From Xanthomonas cassavae CFBP 4642 (lineage in GTDB: Bacteria; Pseudomonadota; Gammaproteobacteria; Xanthomonadales; Xanthomonadaceae), in assembly GCF_000454545.1 (NCBI RefSeq), contig NZ_CM002139.1:531538-587273 (forward strand): a stretch of DNA of 55,736 nucleotides. The letters are read 5' to 3'. Positions within the stretch are counted from its first letter, which is position 1. The number at the start of each line of letters is the position of its first letter. Both the position numbers and the translations under genes were made by a program. The notes beneath the pieces were generated by a model. It was not told where the DNA came from and made no database searches. It saw only the letters and a program-made list of their open reading frames with translations. This document shows positions 25,511 through 34,439 of this stretch, piece by piece.

Positions 25511-26527
25511 ATGCTCTTCCAGAATGTCTCCATCGCGGGACTGGCGCATATTGATGCGCCGCACACGCTGACTTCCAAGGAAATCAACGAGCGCCTGCAA
25601 CCGACCTACGACCGTCTCGGGATCAAGACCGACGTGTTGGGCGACGTTGCCGGTATCCATGCACGGCGCTTGTGGGACCAGGATGTCCAGGCATCCGACG
25701 CGGCCACCCAGGCCGCGCGCAAGGCGCTGACCGATGCCGGCATCGGCATCGAGAAGATCGGCCTGCTGGTCAACACCTCGGTGAGCCGCGACTACCTGGA
25801 GCCGTCCACGGCTTCCATCGTGTCCGGCAACCTGGGCGTGGGCGACCACTGCGTCACCTTCGACGTGGCCAACGCCTGCCTGGCCTTCATCAACGGCATG
25901 GATATCGCCGCGCGCATGCTGGAGCGTGGCGAAATCGACTACGCCCTGATCGTCGACGGCGAGACCGCCAACCTGGTGTATGAAAAGACCTTGGAGCGCA
26001 TGACCTCGCCGGATGTCACCGAAGAGGAATTCCGCAACGAACTGGCCGCGTTGACCCTGGGCTGCGGCGCCGCTGCCATGGTGATGGCGCGCTCGGAGCT
26101 GGTGCCGGACGCACCGCGCTACAAGGGCGGCGTGACCCGCTCGGCCACCGAGTGGAACAAGCTGTGCCGGGGCAACCTGGACCGCATGGTCACCGACACC
26201 CGTCTGTTGCTGATCGAAGGCATCAAGCTGGCGCAGAAGACCTTCCTGGCCGCCAAGCAGGTGCTGGGCTGGGCAGTGGACGAAGTGGACCAGTTCGTGA
26301 TCCACCAGGTCAGCCGCCCGCACACCGCCTCATTCGTGAAGTCGTTCGGTATCGACCCGGCCAAGGTCATGACCATCTTCGGCGAGCACGGCAACATCGG
26401 CCCGGCTTCGGTACCGATCGTGCTGAGCAAGCTCAAGGAGCTGGGCCGCCTGAAGAAGGGCGACCGCATCGCACTGATGGGGATTGGTTCTGGCCTGAAC
26501 TGCTCGATGGCGGAAGTGGTTTGGTGA
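25511..26527 (+). CDS. oleA: OleA thiolase: non-decarboxylating Claisen condensation of acyl-CoAs
   Basis: A 338-residue thiolase-superfamily enzyme related to FabH. OleA joins two long acyl-CoAs head to head into a 2-alkyl-3-ketoacyl-CoA that is hydrolysed to the beta-keto acid, the first step of olefin synthesis. Cys123 (VANACLAF), Glu97 (DYLEPST), His265 (VIHQVSRPH) and Asn295 (GEHGNIGP) match the catalytic residues of X. campestris OleA, which is published with a numbering 20 higher from its tag. A C-terminal GIGSGLNCSMAEVVW loop closes the fold. Synteny with oleB, oleC and oleD supports OleA over a fatty acid synthase KASIII. An unrelated Fic gene separates it from oleB. Confidence 0.93.
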   Translation: MLFQNVSIAGLAHIDAPHTLTSKEINERLQPTYDRLGIKTDVLGDVAGIHARRLWDQDVQASDAATQAARKALTDAGIGIEKIGLLVNTSVSRDYLEPSTASIVSGNLGVGDHCVTFDVANACLAFINGMDIAARMLERGEIDYALIVDGETANLVYEKTLERMTSPDVTEEEFRNELAALTLGCGAAAMVMARSELVPDAPRYKGGVTRSATEWNKLCRGNLDRMVTDTRLLLIEGIKLAQKTFLAAKQVLGWAVDEVDQFVIHQVSRPHTASFVKSFGIDPAKVMTIFGEHGNIGPASVPIVLSKLKELGRLKKGDRIALMGIGSGLNCSMAEVVW

Positions 26528-26590
26528 ATGCTGTCGTGACGTGTTAAAAAAAATGGATTTTTAGTACTCGTCTCTGCATCATGTTCGTTC

Positions 26591-27739
26591 TTGCAACATG
26601 AGCAGGTGACATGGACGACACATCCGCTGTCGATCCGACCAAGCCCCCACAATGCTCTTCCGCCGCTGCCGCCGGCGGGAGACATCGAAACCCGCAGCCT
26701 GCTCAAGGCCTGCATCGTTGCCCGCACCGCCCTGGCCGAGTTGAAACAAGCCGCGGCGTTGTTGCCTAACCCGGCGGTGTTGATCAACACGATTCCGGTC
26801 CTGGAAGCGCAAGCCAGCTCGGAGATCGAAAACATCGTCACGACCACTGACGATTTATTTCGTTACGCAGACGATCAGGAGCGCGCCCAAAATCCCGCGA
26901 CCAAAGAAGCGCTGCGTTACCGCAGTGCGCTGTACGAAGGATTTCAATCGCTCCAGCAGCGGCCGCTGTGTACCGACACTGCAGTTGTGGTGTGCAGCCG
27001 CATCAAGGGGGTGCAAATGCAGATTCGTCGGGTACCGGGTACGGCGCTGGCCAACGACCAGATTCAGCAGATCATCTATACCCCGCCGGTGGGCGAAACG
27101 CTGCTGCGCGACAAACTCGCGAACTGGGAGCGCTTCATCCACGACCACACCGAGGTCGATCCCCTGATCCGGATGGCAGTGGCGCATTACCAATTCGAAG
27201 CAATCCACCCATTTACCGATGGCAACGGTCGCACTGGGCGGGTATTGAATCTGCTGATGCTGATCGAACAGGGGTTGCTCGATGTTCCGGTGCTGTATCT
27301 GTCGCGCTACATCATCCGCCACCGCAGCGATTATTACCGCCTGCTGCTGGACGTGACCCGGCACGGGCACTGGGCCGAGTGGATTCATTACATGCTCGCT
27401 GCCGTCGCGGAGACCGCTGCCTGGACAACCGCGAAAATTCAGGCGATCCGCGGCCTGGAGGCGCAGGCGCGCGATCACGTTCGCCTTGTTGCACCCAGGA
27501 CATATAGCCGCGAGCTTGTCGATGTGATTTTCAATCAACCGTATTGCTGCATTCAAAACGTGGTGGATGCGCTCGGCGTGACGCGCCAGACCGCCGCGCG
27601 TCATCTCAAGGAGTTGGTGGATATCGGTGTGCTCAAGGAGCAGCGCTTGGGCAAGGAGAAGCTGTTCCTGCATCCTGTCTTCCTGCAATTACTCTCTGCT
27701 GACGGTCATCAACTGCCGCCCTACCGTGCACGTCCGTAA
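26591..27739 (+). CDS. Fic family protein (AMP transferase type) with winged-helix C-terminus
   Basis: A 382-residue Fic protein. The catalytic motif is complete: HPFTDGNGRTGR at residues 206-217. The inhibitory helix has SSEIEN at 76-81, the (S/T)xxxE(G/N) pattern, so it is a class II Fic that blocks itself until the glutamate is displaced. It is therefore likely an AMP transferase whose target is unknown. The C-terminal about 80 residues are a winged helix (CIQNVVDALGVTRQTAARHLKELVDIGVL). No ATG is available: TTG at 26591 or GTG at 26606 must serve. No antitoxin gene is adjacent. The gene is wedged between oleA and oleB with AT-rich flanks, which suggests insertion. Confidence 0.88.
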   Translation: MQHEQVTWTTHPLSIRPSPHNALPPLPPAGDIETRSLLKACIVARTALAELKQAAALLPNPAVLINTIPVLEAQASSEIENIVTTTDDLFRYADDQERAQNPATKEALRYRSALYEGFQSLQQRPLCTDTAVVVCSRIKGVQMQIRRVPGTALANDQIQQIIYTPPVGETLLRDKLANWERFIHDHTEVDPLIRMAVAHYQFEAIHPFTDGNGRTGRVLNLLMLIEQGLLDVPVLYLSRYIIRHRSDYYRLLLDVTRHGHWAEWIHYMLAAVAETAAWTTAKIQAIRGLEAQARDHVRLVAPRTYSRELVDVIFNQPYCCIQNVVDALGVTRQTAARHLKELVDIGVLKEQRLGKEKLFLHPVFLQLLSADGHQLPPYRARP

Positions 27740-27895
27740 GAAGCACCATGATCTTTACGATTCCTGCAAATGTGTGCCAAGCGCTCTAGTTTGATGTGGC
27801 GGGGTACGCGATTGATGCAGGATTCTTTATCCGCATCGCCCAGGCCAACGCCTGCGCGATCTAGCTCTTCTCGAAACACACCGGATCCTTTTGGC

Positions 27896-28798
27896 ATGAA
27901 CTACCCCGGCTATCCCTTCATTCCCAAGCGCCTTGAAGTGCGTCCCGGCATTGCGATGTCGTATCTGGACGAAGGCCCGCGCGATGGCGAGGTAGTCGTG
28001 ATGCTGCACGGCAATCCGTCGTGGAGCTATCTGTGGCGGCATCTGGTGAGCGGCCTGTCCGATCGCTACCGCTGCATCGTGCCCGACCATATCGGCATGG
28101 GCCTGTCCGACAAGCCCGACGATGCGCCCGACACGCAGCCCCGTTACGACTACACCCTGCAATCGCGCGTGGACGATCTGGACACGCTGCTGCGGCACCT
28201 GGGCATCACCGGGCCGATCACGCTGGCAGTGCACGACTGGGGCGGCATGATCGGGTTCGGCTGGGCGTTGTCGCACCATGCGCAGGTCAAACGCCTTGTG
28301 ATCACCAATACCGCGGCCTTCCCGCTGCCGTCGGAAAAGCCGATGCCCTGGCAGATCGCGATGGGACGTCATTGGCGGCCGGGCGAATGGTTCATCCGCA
28401 CCTTCAACGCGTTCTCGTCCGGCACCTCGTGGCTGGGGGTGTCGCGGCGCATGCCATCTGCCGTGCGCCGCGCCTACGTGGCGCCCTATAACGATTGGCG
28501 CAACCGGATCTCCACCATCCGCTTCATGCAGGACATTCCGCTGTCGCCGGCCGACAAGGGCTGGTCGTTGCTGGAACGCTCGGCGCAGGCGCTACCTTCG
28601 TTCGCCGATCGCCCAGCCTTCATTGCCTGGGGCCTGCGCGACATCTGCTTCGACAAGCACTTTCTGGCCGGCTTTCGTCGCGCGCTGCCGCAGGCCGAGG
28701 TCACTGCGTTCGACGATGCCAACCACTATGTGCTGGAAGACAAGCACGAGGTGCTGGTGCCGGCGATTCGTGCGTTCCTGGAGCGCAATCCGCTCTAG
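27896..28798 (+). CDS. oleB: OleB alpha/beta-hydrolase, beta-lactone decarboxylase
   Basis: A 300-residue alpha/beta-hydrolase related to haloalkane dehalogenases. In the ole pathway OleB decarboxylates the cis-beta-lactone made by OleC to the final cis-olefin. Catalytic Asp114 lies in AVHDWGGMIG, the first halide-site-like Trp is Trp115, the oxyanion region is HGNPSWSYLWRH, and His277 lies in FDDANHYVLE; Asp114 and His277 are the residues known for OleB. The start at 27896 gives MNYPGYPFI; a longer in-frame start at 27770 adds an unlikely Ser/Arg-rich leader. oleC is on the same strand 1.2 kb downstream. Confidence 0.9.
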   Translation: MNYPGYPFIPKRLEVRPGIAMSYLDEGPRDGEVVVMLHGNPSWSYLWRHLVSGLSDRYRCIVPDHIGMGLSDKPDDAPDTQPRYDYTLQSRVDDLDTLLRHLGITGPITLAVHDWGGMIGFGWALSHHAQVKRLVITNTAAFPLPSEKPMPWQIAMGRHWRPGEWFIRTFNAFSSGTSWLGVSRRMPSAVRRAYVAPYNDWRNRISTIRFMQDIPLSPADKGWSLLERSAQALPSFADRPAFIAWGLRDICFDKHFLAGFRRALPQAEVTAFDDANHYVLEDKHEVLVPAIRAFLERNPL

Positions 28799-29045
28799 CG
28801 CGGCAGCACATCGAATGCCGTGTGCGTTGAAGGTAGTGATGAACCGTCGCTCGCCGCGCCACCCCCGGGCACGCCGTGCGTTACTCGGCGTGGTCCCGAT
28901 CCGTCGATGAGCTGGATGGCCGGTTCTCCGCCGGGCGCAGCGCTGCACTGCATTTTCGAAGCAGCCACGGTGCGCCGCCGTGGCAATCCCTGCAGGGCGC
29001 CGGTATTACCGCTGAGAAAGGGTGTGCACGCGCCGCGCTGAAACC

Positions 29046-29429
29046 TTACAGCGTCGGCAAAGGATTGCGTTGTGCGTCGTCCACACCGACCCAGTCGGCT
29101 TCGGTCAACGCATGCAGGCCATGCGCCAGGCGCGATTTGTCGCACTGCGCGCTGCGGTGGCCAAATTCCAGCGAGGCAGGCACCGCTGCGCAGGAGGACG
29201 GGCGGCGGTCGTGGATGCTGCAACGGCTATAGCGGCCGATGTCGGCATCCAATGCGATACACCGTGGCTGGGATTGCGAGGTCCCCCGCATCACCCGTTC
29301 ATGGGTGCGCAGCGCGTCGGTCAACTCGATCGGTACCCTGCCGCCCAAGGCGGGGTCGGCTTCGCTCCAGTGGAAACTGACGCGGAAATAGGCGCAGCAG
29401 GCGCCGCAGGTAAGGCAGGGGTGTGCCAT
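29046..29429 (-). CDS. YkgJ-family cysteine cluster protein
   Basis: A 127-residue soluble protein on the strand opposite to ole. Cysteines form a cluster: CLTCGACCAYF near the N-terminus, then single Cys residues in RCIAL, RCSIHDRRPSSC and QCDKS. The CxxCGxCC start is the signature of the YkgJ/UPF0153 family, thought to bind zinc or an Fe-S cluster. The start at 29429 (MAHPCLTC) was chosen; longer frames add an Arg-rich leader. It sits inside the ole cluster without an obvious role there and may be a passenger. Confidence 0.85.
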   Translation of the reverse strand: MAHPCLTCGACCAYFRVSFHWSEADPALGGRVPIELTDALRTHERVMRGTSQSQPRCIALDADIGRYSRCSIHDRRPSSCAAVPASLEFGHRSAQCDKSRLAHGLHALTEADWVGVDDAQRNPLPTL

Positions 29430-30029
29430 GGCATGCCGGGCCTTGCGCGGCAAAACAACGTGGAGAGCGCGGCATTCTGACCGAATTGCGCGCTGACACA
29501 AGGGGCGCATGCGTGGCCCCATTAGCGGTTCATGGGGCGGCAGGCGTGGCAGGGGCCTGCCTGCCGAAGACAGGGCAAGAACAGTGTTCGGCAGGCTTGC
29601 TATCCGCGGCAGCGGTTTGGCGGCGCCGATCTACTGCTCGCCTTGTTACACCCGGCGTGTTGCCGCGTTCGCCAACAGCGTGGACAGCGACCTGCTCTGC
29701 AATGGCGCCGTCACCGTTGCAGCATTGCCGATTGCAGCATGGGCCAGCCCGGAGCTGGCGCGCGCGCCGTTTGCTGAGGGCCTGTCACCCCAGGTGCACC
29801 GCAGTCACGTGGCTGGGTACCGCCGATCGCAGTGCGAGGCGTCTACATCCAGACCACGATGCGTGAGCACGGCGACGCCCCCGGGGTGCCAGCTACGTTC
29901 CTGCGTGTAGTGCGGTCTGCCCAGGCGCCTCGCACCACACAGGGCGATTGTCCTCGACGGAGGCAGAAAGTCCGTACAACGCGTCGCGCACAGCCCCGTG
30001 CGCGACGCGTTATCCGCGATAATCATGCG
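29430..30029. other. Region between ykgJ-like gene and oleC
   Basis: About 600 bases. Open frames exist (for example 29509-29910), but they lack signal, motif or a good ribosome binding site and I do not support a gene. The last 60 bases contain a strong hairpin, listed separately, next to oleC. Confidence 0.45.
29978..30011 (+). promoter_or_regulatory. 14-bp hairpin directly upstream of oleC
   Basis: AACGCGTCGCGCAC at 29978-29991 pairs perfectly with GTGCGCGACGCGTT at 29998-30011 around a six-base AGCCCC loop. It ends 18 bases before the oleC ATG at 30030. No T-tract follows, so it is more probably an RNA or operator element than a terminator. No strong Shine-Dalgarno is seen between it and the ATG, and a two-codon frame ATGCGATGA (30025-30033) overlaps the start. 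Confidence 0.6.
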
Positions 30030-31682
30030 ATGACCAGTCTCTGCAATATCGCGGCCAGCTTGCCGCAGCTGGCGCGCGAGCGCCCCGACCAGATCGCCAT
30101 CCGTTGCCCGGGGCGCCGTGGCGCCAATGGGTTTGCGGCCTATGATGTGACCTTGAGCTATGCCGAACTGGACGCGCGCAGCGATGCGATTGCGGCTGGC
30201 CTGGCGCTGCACGGCATCGGCCGTGGCGCGCGTGCGGTGGTGATGGTGCGGCCGTCGCCGGAATTCTTCCTGCTGATGTTCGCGTTGTTCAAGGCCGGTG
30301 CGGTGCCGGTGCTGGTGGATCCGGGCATCGACAAGCGCGCGCTCAAACAGTGTCTGGACGAAGCGCAGCCGCAGGCGTTTATCGGCATTGCGCTGGCACA
30401 GCTGGCACGCCGGTTGCTGCGCTGGGCGCGCTCTGCCAGGCAGATCGTCACCGTCGGCGGACGCTACGGCTGGGGCGGTGTGACGCTGGCGCGCGTGGAG
30501 CGCGATGGTGCCGGTGCCGGCAGCCAACTGGCCGATACTGCGCCGGACGATGTCGCGGCGATCCTGTTCACCAGCGGCTCCACCGGCGTGCCCAAGGGCG
30601 TGGTCTACCGGCACCGGCATTTTGTCGGGCAGATCGAATTGCTGCGTAATGCCTTCGGCATGCAGCCCGGTGGCGTGGACCTGCCGACGTTCCCGCCGTT
30701 TGCCCTGTTCGATCCGGCACTGGGGCTGACCTCGGTAATTCCGGATATGGACCCGACCCGTCCGGCCACGGCCGACCCGCGCAAGCTGCACGATGCACTC
30801 AATCGCTTCGGCGTGACGCAGTTGTTCGGCTCGCCGGCGTTGATGCGCGTGCTGGCCGACTATGGGCAGCCGCTGCCCAACGTGCGCCTGGCCACTTCTG
30901 CCGGGGCGCCGGTGCCGCCGGATGTGGTGGCCACCATTCGCGCGCTGCTGCCGGCCGATGCGCACTTCTGGACACCATATGGCGCCACCGAATGTCTGCC
31001 GGTGGCGGCGATCGAAGGCCGCACCCTGGATGCAACCCGTGCTGCCACCGAAGCCGGTGCCGGCACCTGCGTGGGCCAGGTGGTCGCGCCCAACCAGGTG
31101 CGCATCATTGCCATCGACGATGCGGCCATTGCCGATTGGAGCGGCGTGCGTGTTCTGGCCGTAGGCGAAGTCGGCGAGATCACTGTCGCCGGGCCCACCA
31201 CCACCGATACCTATTTCAATCGCGATGCGGCCACGCGGATCGCCAAGATCCGCGAGCGCTGCGACGATGGCAGCGAGCGCATCGTGCACCGCATGGGCGA
31301 TGTCGGCTATTTCGATGCGGAAGGGCGCTTGTGGTTTTGCGGGCGCAAGACCCATCGCGTGGAAACGGCCAGCGGCCCGCTGTACACCGAGCAGGTGGAG
31401 CCGGTGTTCAACGTGCATCCCCAGGTGCGGCGCACGGCGTTGGTCGGTGTGGGCGCACCAGGGCAACAGCAGCCGGTGCTGTGCGTGGAGTTGCAGCCCG
31501 GCGTGTCGGCATCGGCCTTTGCGGACGTGCACACCGCATTGCATGCGCTGGGCGCGGCGCATCCGCACACTGCCGGCATCGCGCGTTTCCTGCGACATCC
31601 CGGTTTTCCGGTCGACATTCGCCACAACGCCAAGATCGGCCGCGAGACGTTGGCGGTGTGGGCGGCGCAACAACGTGGATAA
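30030..31682 (+). CDS. oleC: OleC beta-lactone synthetase (acyl-AMP ligase fold)
   Basis: A 550-residue member of the adenylating-enzyme superfamily. OleC uses ATP to close the 2-alkyl-3-hydroxy acid made by OleD into a beta-lactone. The P-loop ILFTSGSTGVPKGVVYRH is present, followed by YGATECLPVA (A5), the A7-type aspartate in MGDVGYFDAEGRLWFCGRKTHRVET, and the A10 lysine region near RHNAKIGRETL. The N-terminal domain starts MTSLCNIAASLP and the start codon is ATG at 30030. Length fits OleC (about 550). oleD follows 99 bases downstream. Assignment to OleC rather than a fatty acyl-CoA ligase rests on this synteny. Confidence 0.92.
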   Translation: MTSLCNIAASLPQLARERPDQIAIRCPGRRGANGFAAYDVTLSYAELDARSDAIAAGLALHGIGRGARAVVMVRPSPEFFLLMFALFKAGAVPVLVDPGIDKRALKQCLDEAQPQAFIGIALAQLARRLLRWARSARQIVTVGGRYGWGGVTLARVERDGAGAGSQLADTAPDDVAAILFTSGSTGVPKGVVYRHRHFVGQIELLRNAFGMQPGGVDLPTFPPFALFDPALGLTSVIPDMDPTRPATADPRKLHDALNRFGVTQLFGSPALMRVLADYGQPLPNVRLATSAGAPVPPDVVATIRALLPADAHFWTPYGATECLPVAAIEGRTLDATRAATEAGAGTCVGQVVAPNQVRIIAIDDAAIADWSGVRVLAVGEVGEITVAGPTTTDTYFNRDAATRIAKIRERCDDGSERIVHRMGDVGYFDAEGRLWFCGRKTHRVETASGPLYTEQVEPVFNVHPQVRRTALVGVGAPGQQQPVLCVELQPGVSASAFADVHTALHALGAAHPHTAGIARFLRHPGFPVDIRHNAKIGRETLAVWAAQQRG

Positions 31683-31781
31683 CGGGCTGCAGCAAATCAA
31701 TCGGCTGCGTGTCGGCGGGCCATTCGCCAAGGCGATGGCGGCCGGCTATGGTGTGCTCCCTCGAACGAACGGTGCGGCGCG

Positions 31782-32792
31782 ATGAAGGTATTGGTCACCG
31801 GCGGTGGCGGCTTCCTGGGCCAGGCGTTGTGCCGTGGCCTGCGCGCGCGCGGGCATGAGGTGGTGAGCTTCCAGCGCGGCGATTACCCGGTGCTGCAGAC
31901 ACTGGGCGTGGGCCAGATCCGTGGCGACCTGGCCGACCCGCAGGCGGTGCGACATGCCTTTGGCGGGATCGATGCGGTGTTTCACAACGCTGCCAAGGCC
32001 GGTGCCTGGGGAAGCTATGACAGCTACCACCAGGCCAACGTGGTGGGCACGCAGAACGTGCTCGATGCCTGCCGCGCCAATGGCGTGCCGCGGCTTATCT
32101 ATACCTCCACGCCCAGCGTCACCCATCGCGCCACCAACCCGGTGGAGGGGCTGGGTGCCGACGAAGTGCCGTATGGGCAAGACCTGCGCGCCGCGTATGC
32201 CGCCACCAAGGCGATCGCCGAGCGTTCAGTGCTGGCGGCCAACGACGCGCAGCTGGCGACGGTGGCGTTGCGCCCGCGTTTGATCTGGGGGCCGGGCGAC
32301 CATCATCTGCTTCCGCGTCTGGCTGCGCGCGCACGTGCCGGGCGGTTACGCATGGTGGGTGATGGCAGCAACCTGGTGGACAGCACCTACATCGACAACG
32401 CGGCGCAGGCGCATTTCGCTGCGTTCGAGCATCTGGCGCCGGGCGCTGCCTGCGCCGGCAAAGCGTACTTCATTTCCAACGGCGAGCCGCTGCCGATGCG
32501 CGAGTTGCTCAACCGCCTGCTGGCTGCGGTGGACGCACCGGCAGTCACGCGTTCGCTCTCCTTCAAGACCGCCTACCGGATCGGTGCAATATGCGAGACG
32601 GTGTGGCCACTGTTGCGTCTGCCAGGCGAAGTGCCGCTGACGCGGTTCCTGGTGGAGCAGCTATGCACGCCGCATTGGTACAGCATGGAGCCGGCGCGCC
32701 GCGACTTCGGCTATGTGCCGCGGATCAGCATCGAAGAAGGCTTGAACAGGCTGCGATCCTCATCTTCCAACGACATCGCCATCACCCGATAA
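31782..32792 (+). CDS. oleD: OleD 2-alkyl-3-ketoalkanoate reductase
   Basis: A 336-residue short-chain/extended dehydrogenase that reduces the beta-keto acid from OleA to the 2-alkyl-3-hydroxy acid. The nucleotide motif is GGGGFLG at residues 7-13. [19 protein letters not shown] and the YxxxK catalytic pair ([11 protein letters not shown]) are present. The C-terminal half resembles 3-beta-hydroxysteroid dehydrogenase/isomerase-type reductases, as is typical of OleD. It begins with ATG at 31782 and ends the cluster; a small DUF1328 gene follows on the same strand. Confidence 0.92.
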   Translation: MKVLVTGGGGFLGQALCRGLRARGHEVVSFQRGDYPVLQTLGVGQIRGDLADPQAVRHAFGGIDAVFHNAAKAGAWGSYDSYHQANVVGTQNVLDACRANGVPRLIYTSTPSVTHRATNPVEGLGADEVPYGQDLRAAYAATKAIAERSVLAANDAQLATVALRPRLIWGPGDHHLLPRLAARARAGRLRMVGDGSNLVDSTYIDNAAQAHFAAFEHLAPGAACAGKAYFISNGEPLPMRELLNRLLAAVDAPAVTRSLSFKTAYRIGAICETVWPLLRLPGEVPLTRFLVEQLCTPHWYSMEPARRDFGYVPRISIEEGLNRLRSSSSNDIAITR

Positions 32793-32856
32793 AGACCGGC
32801 ACATCCACAAGATACGTCTGCGCCGATTCGGCACGACAACTTCTGGAACCATTGCC

Positions 32857-33015
32857 ATGCTGCATTACGCCATCATCTTCTTCGTCATCGCCATCATTGC
32901 CGCTGTGCTTGGCTTCAGCGGTATCGCCGGCGCGGCGACCAACATCGCCTGGATCCTGTTCGTGGTGTTCCTGATCCTGGCAGTGATCTCGATGTTCCGC
33001 CGCGGCAAGGTATAA
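32857..33015 (+). CDS. DUF1328 (YtjA-type) small membrane protein
   Basis: A 52-residue protein with two transmembrane helices: [18 protein letters not shown] and [17 protein letters not shown], joined by the family's [10 protein letters not shown] loop, and a basic RRGKV end. This is the typical length and pattern of the YtjA/DUF1328 family of small inner-membrane proteins of unknown role. It lies 64 bases after oleD and is followed by the hairpin at 33061. Confidence 0.92.
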   Translation: MLHYAIIFFVIAIIAAVLGFSGIAGAATNIAWILFVVFLILAVISMFRRGKV

Positions 33016-33060
33016 CGCCTCACGCACGATACGTCCCGGCAGCGGCGCTGCCGGTCGGCA

Positions 33061-33104
33061 CGCAGATGGCCCGCTTCCGCAAGGAGGCGGGCCATCTGCG
33101 TTTT
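33061..33104 (+). terminator. Strong hairpin with GCAA tetraloop and T-tail
   Basis: CGCAGATGGCCCGC at 33061-33074 pairs perfectly with GCGGGCCATCTGCG at 33087-33100. The intervening 12 bases can extend the stem (TTCC with GGAG, one wobble) around a GCAA tetraloop, so up to 18 pairs form. TTTT follows at 33101-33104. It lies 45 bases after the DUF1328 stop and should end that transcript. Confidence 0.88.
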
Positions 33105-33127
33105 GGCGCTCTTCGAAGCGGCGGATA

Positions 33128-33283
33128 GGCGCTACCGGCGTTTTCCAAGTAGAGAAGCTGCTTGCCACACGCCAGCGATGCCGCGCCGATGGGGACCAAT
33201 CCCAGCTGCCGATGCAGGGCCATCGAGGCTGCATTGGGCGGCACGCGATTGACCTCGCACAGCAATCGCGGCTGCGCCGCGGC
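33128..33283 (-). pseudogene. C-terminal remnant of a GNAT acetyltransferase
   Basis: The minus-strand frame reads PRLLCEVNRVPPNAASMALH followed by RQLGLVPIG and KQLLYLEN, the typical end of a GNAT N-acetyltransferase (CoA-binding helix with VNxxPPN and the following beta strand). No N-terminal domain precedes it; instead the sequence joins a ddl remnant in another frame. Only about 50 residues remain, so it is a fragment. The frame runs on without a nearby stop. Confidence 0.6.
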
Positions 33284-33462
33284 AGACGCAGAAAGCCGTC
33301 CGGCGCGCTCAGATGCTACTGGCCCTGCTTGTCGATGCCGATCAGCACCGGGTCGAAGCGCTGCGGATCCAGCGCCTGCAGGATAGTGCGCGCTGATTGC
33401 AGCGAGACCTCGTGCTCGGCCGATTTGCCGCCGAAGATGAGACCGACCCGGATCTTGCGCAT
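33284..33462 (-). pseudogene. N-terminal remnant of D-alanine--D-alanine ligase
   Basis: From the ATG at 33462 the frame reads [20 protein letters not shown], then [13 protein letters not shown] and [13 protein letters not shown], which is the exact start of Ddl ligases ([10 protein letters not shown] loop). A TAG at 33316-33318 follows where other Ddl proteins have Trp (GQW). After it HLSAPDGFLR continues the expected sequence for about ten codons before homology stops near 33284. All ATP-binding and catalytic domains are missing. The remainder of the gene was deleted and the end fused to an acetyltransferase remnant. A functional ddl must lie elsewhere in the genome. Confidence 0.75.
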
Positions 33463-33794
33463 TGCCTGCTCCTGCCAACGGTTCGAGAAGGGCGTCAGCA
33501 TGCCCGTGACCGGCCGGCCGAAGGAAGTCGGCAGATCGTGCAGCCAGCAACTCCACACGGACGCTGCACTCCTCGCCGCAGGGCGCGATGGTCGCCATGG
33601 GCCGCCCGCGCAACGTAGCGAGCGCAGCCTTCCGACGCGCCACCGCACAGCACCGGCCGGCTGGGCCCTGCAGGCCGCGCCGTTGCATCGATCGCGCCAA
33701 GCAAGCGCCTGCCGTGGCCACCGCGGCAGCCTTCGGTGCGCAGCGCCCACCATCGTCAGCCAGCTGCGACATGCGGGGGCGGTAGAATGCGTCC
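33463..33794. other. Intergenic region upstream of ubiJ
   Basis: About 330 bases between the ddl remnant and ubiJ. I see only frames without motifs. The divergent promoters of the former ddl and of ubiJ should lie here, but no clear -35/-10 pair stands out. Confidence 0.4.
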
Positions 33795-34439
33795 ATGCCC
33801 GGATCACTTTTTGACTCACTCAAGCCGCTCGCCGGCCAGGCCCTGCAGGCCGCGCTCAACCGCGCGCTGGCGCTGGACCCGGACACCCGCGACGCCCTGC
33901 TGCCGCTGGAAGGCCAGCGCATCGCGCTGACCCTGGACGCGCCGGCCCTGGCCCTGCAGATCCGCGTGCACGAACGCCGGCTGCTGGTGGGGCCGGTGGA
34001 CCCGGCGCAGGAACCGGATCTGGCGGTGCGTAGTAGCCTGGCCGGTCTGCTCGGGCAATTGCCGTTCCTGGCCAATGCGCGCCGCAGCGGTGCGCCGGCG
34101 GGGCGGCTCAGGGTGTCCGGCGACGCCGAACTGGCGCGCCAGCTGCAGCAGCTGGCCGGCCGCTTCGATCCGGATTGGCAGCTGCCGTTCGTGGCGGTGT
34201 TCGGGCAGATCCTGGGCGTGCAGATCGCCGGTGCGGTCCGCACGGCGCTGCAGCAGGCGCGTCGTAGCGCATCGGATCTGGCGCAGAGCGCGGCCGAATT
34301 CGTCACCGAAGAATCGCGCGATGTGGTGCCACGTGCCGAGCTCGAAGCCTTCCACGACGACGTGGACGAGCTGCGCGACGATGTGGAGCGGCTGGCCGCA
34401 CGCGTGAGCCGCCTGCGCGCGAGCGGAGGCGCGGCATGA
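33795..34439 (+). CDS. ubiJ: Ubiquinone biosynthesis accessory factor UbiJ
   Basis: A 214-residue SCP2-type lipid-binding protein. UbiJ helps assemble the soluble Ubi complex that modifies polyprenyl intermediates. The N-terminal part has a mixed alpha/beta SCP2 domain ([44 protein letters not shown]); a long charged coiled coil closes it ([26 protein letters not shown]). Its stop overlaps the ATG of ubiB by 4 bases, giving translational coupling as in many proteobacteria where ubiE-ubiJ-ubiB lie together. ubiE itself is not in this window. Confidence 0.88.
   Translation: MPGSLFDSLKPLAGQALQAALNRALALDPDTRDALLPLEGQRIALTLDAPALALQIRVHERRLLVGPVDPAQEPDLAVRSSLAGLLGQLPFLANARRSGAPAGRLRVSGDAELARQLQQLAGRFDPDWQLPFVAVFGQILGVQIAGAVRTALQQARRSASDLAQSAAEFVTEESRDVVPRAELEAFHDDVDELRDDVERLAARVSRLRASGGAA

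Noticed and set aside
29509..29910. A 133-codon frame between the ykgJ-like gene and oleC
   Set aside because: No signal, motif, ribosome binding site or recognisable family; it crosses poorly structured intergenic sequence.
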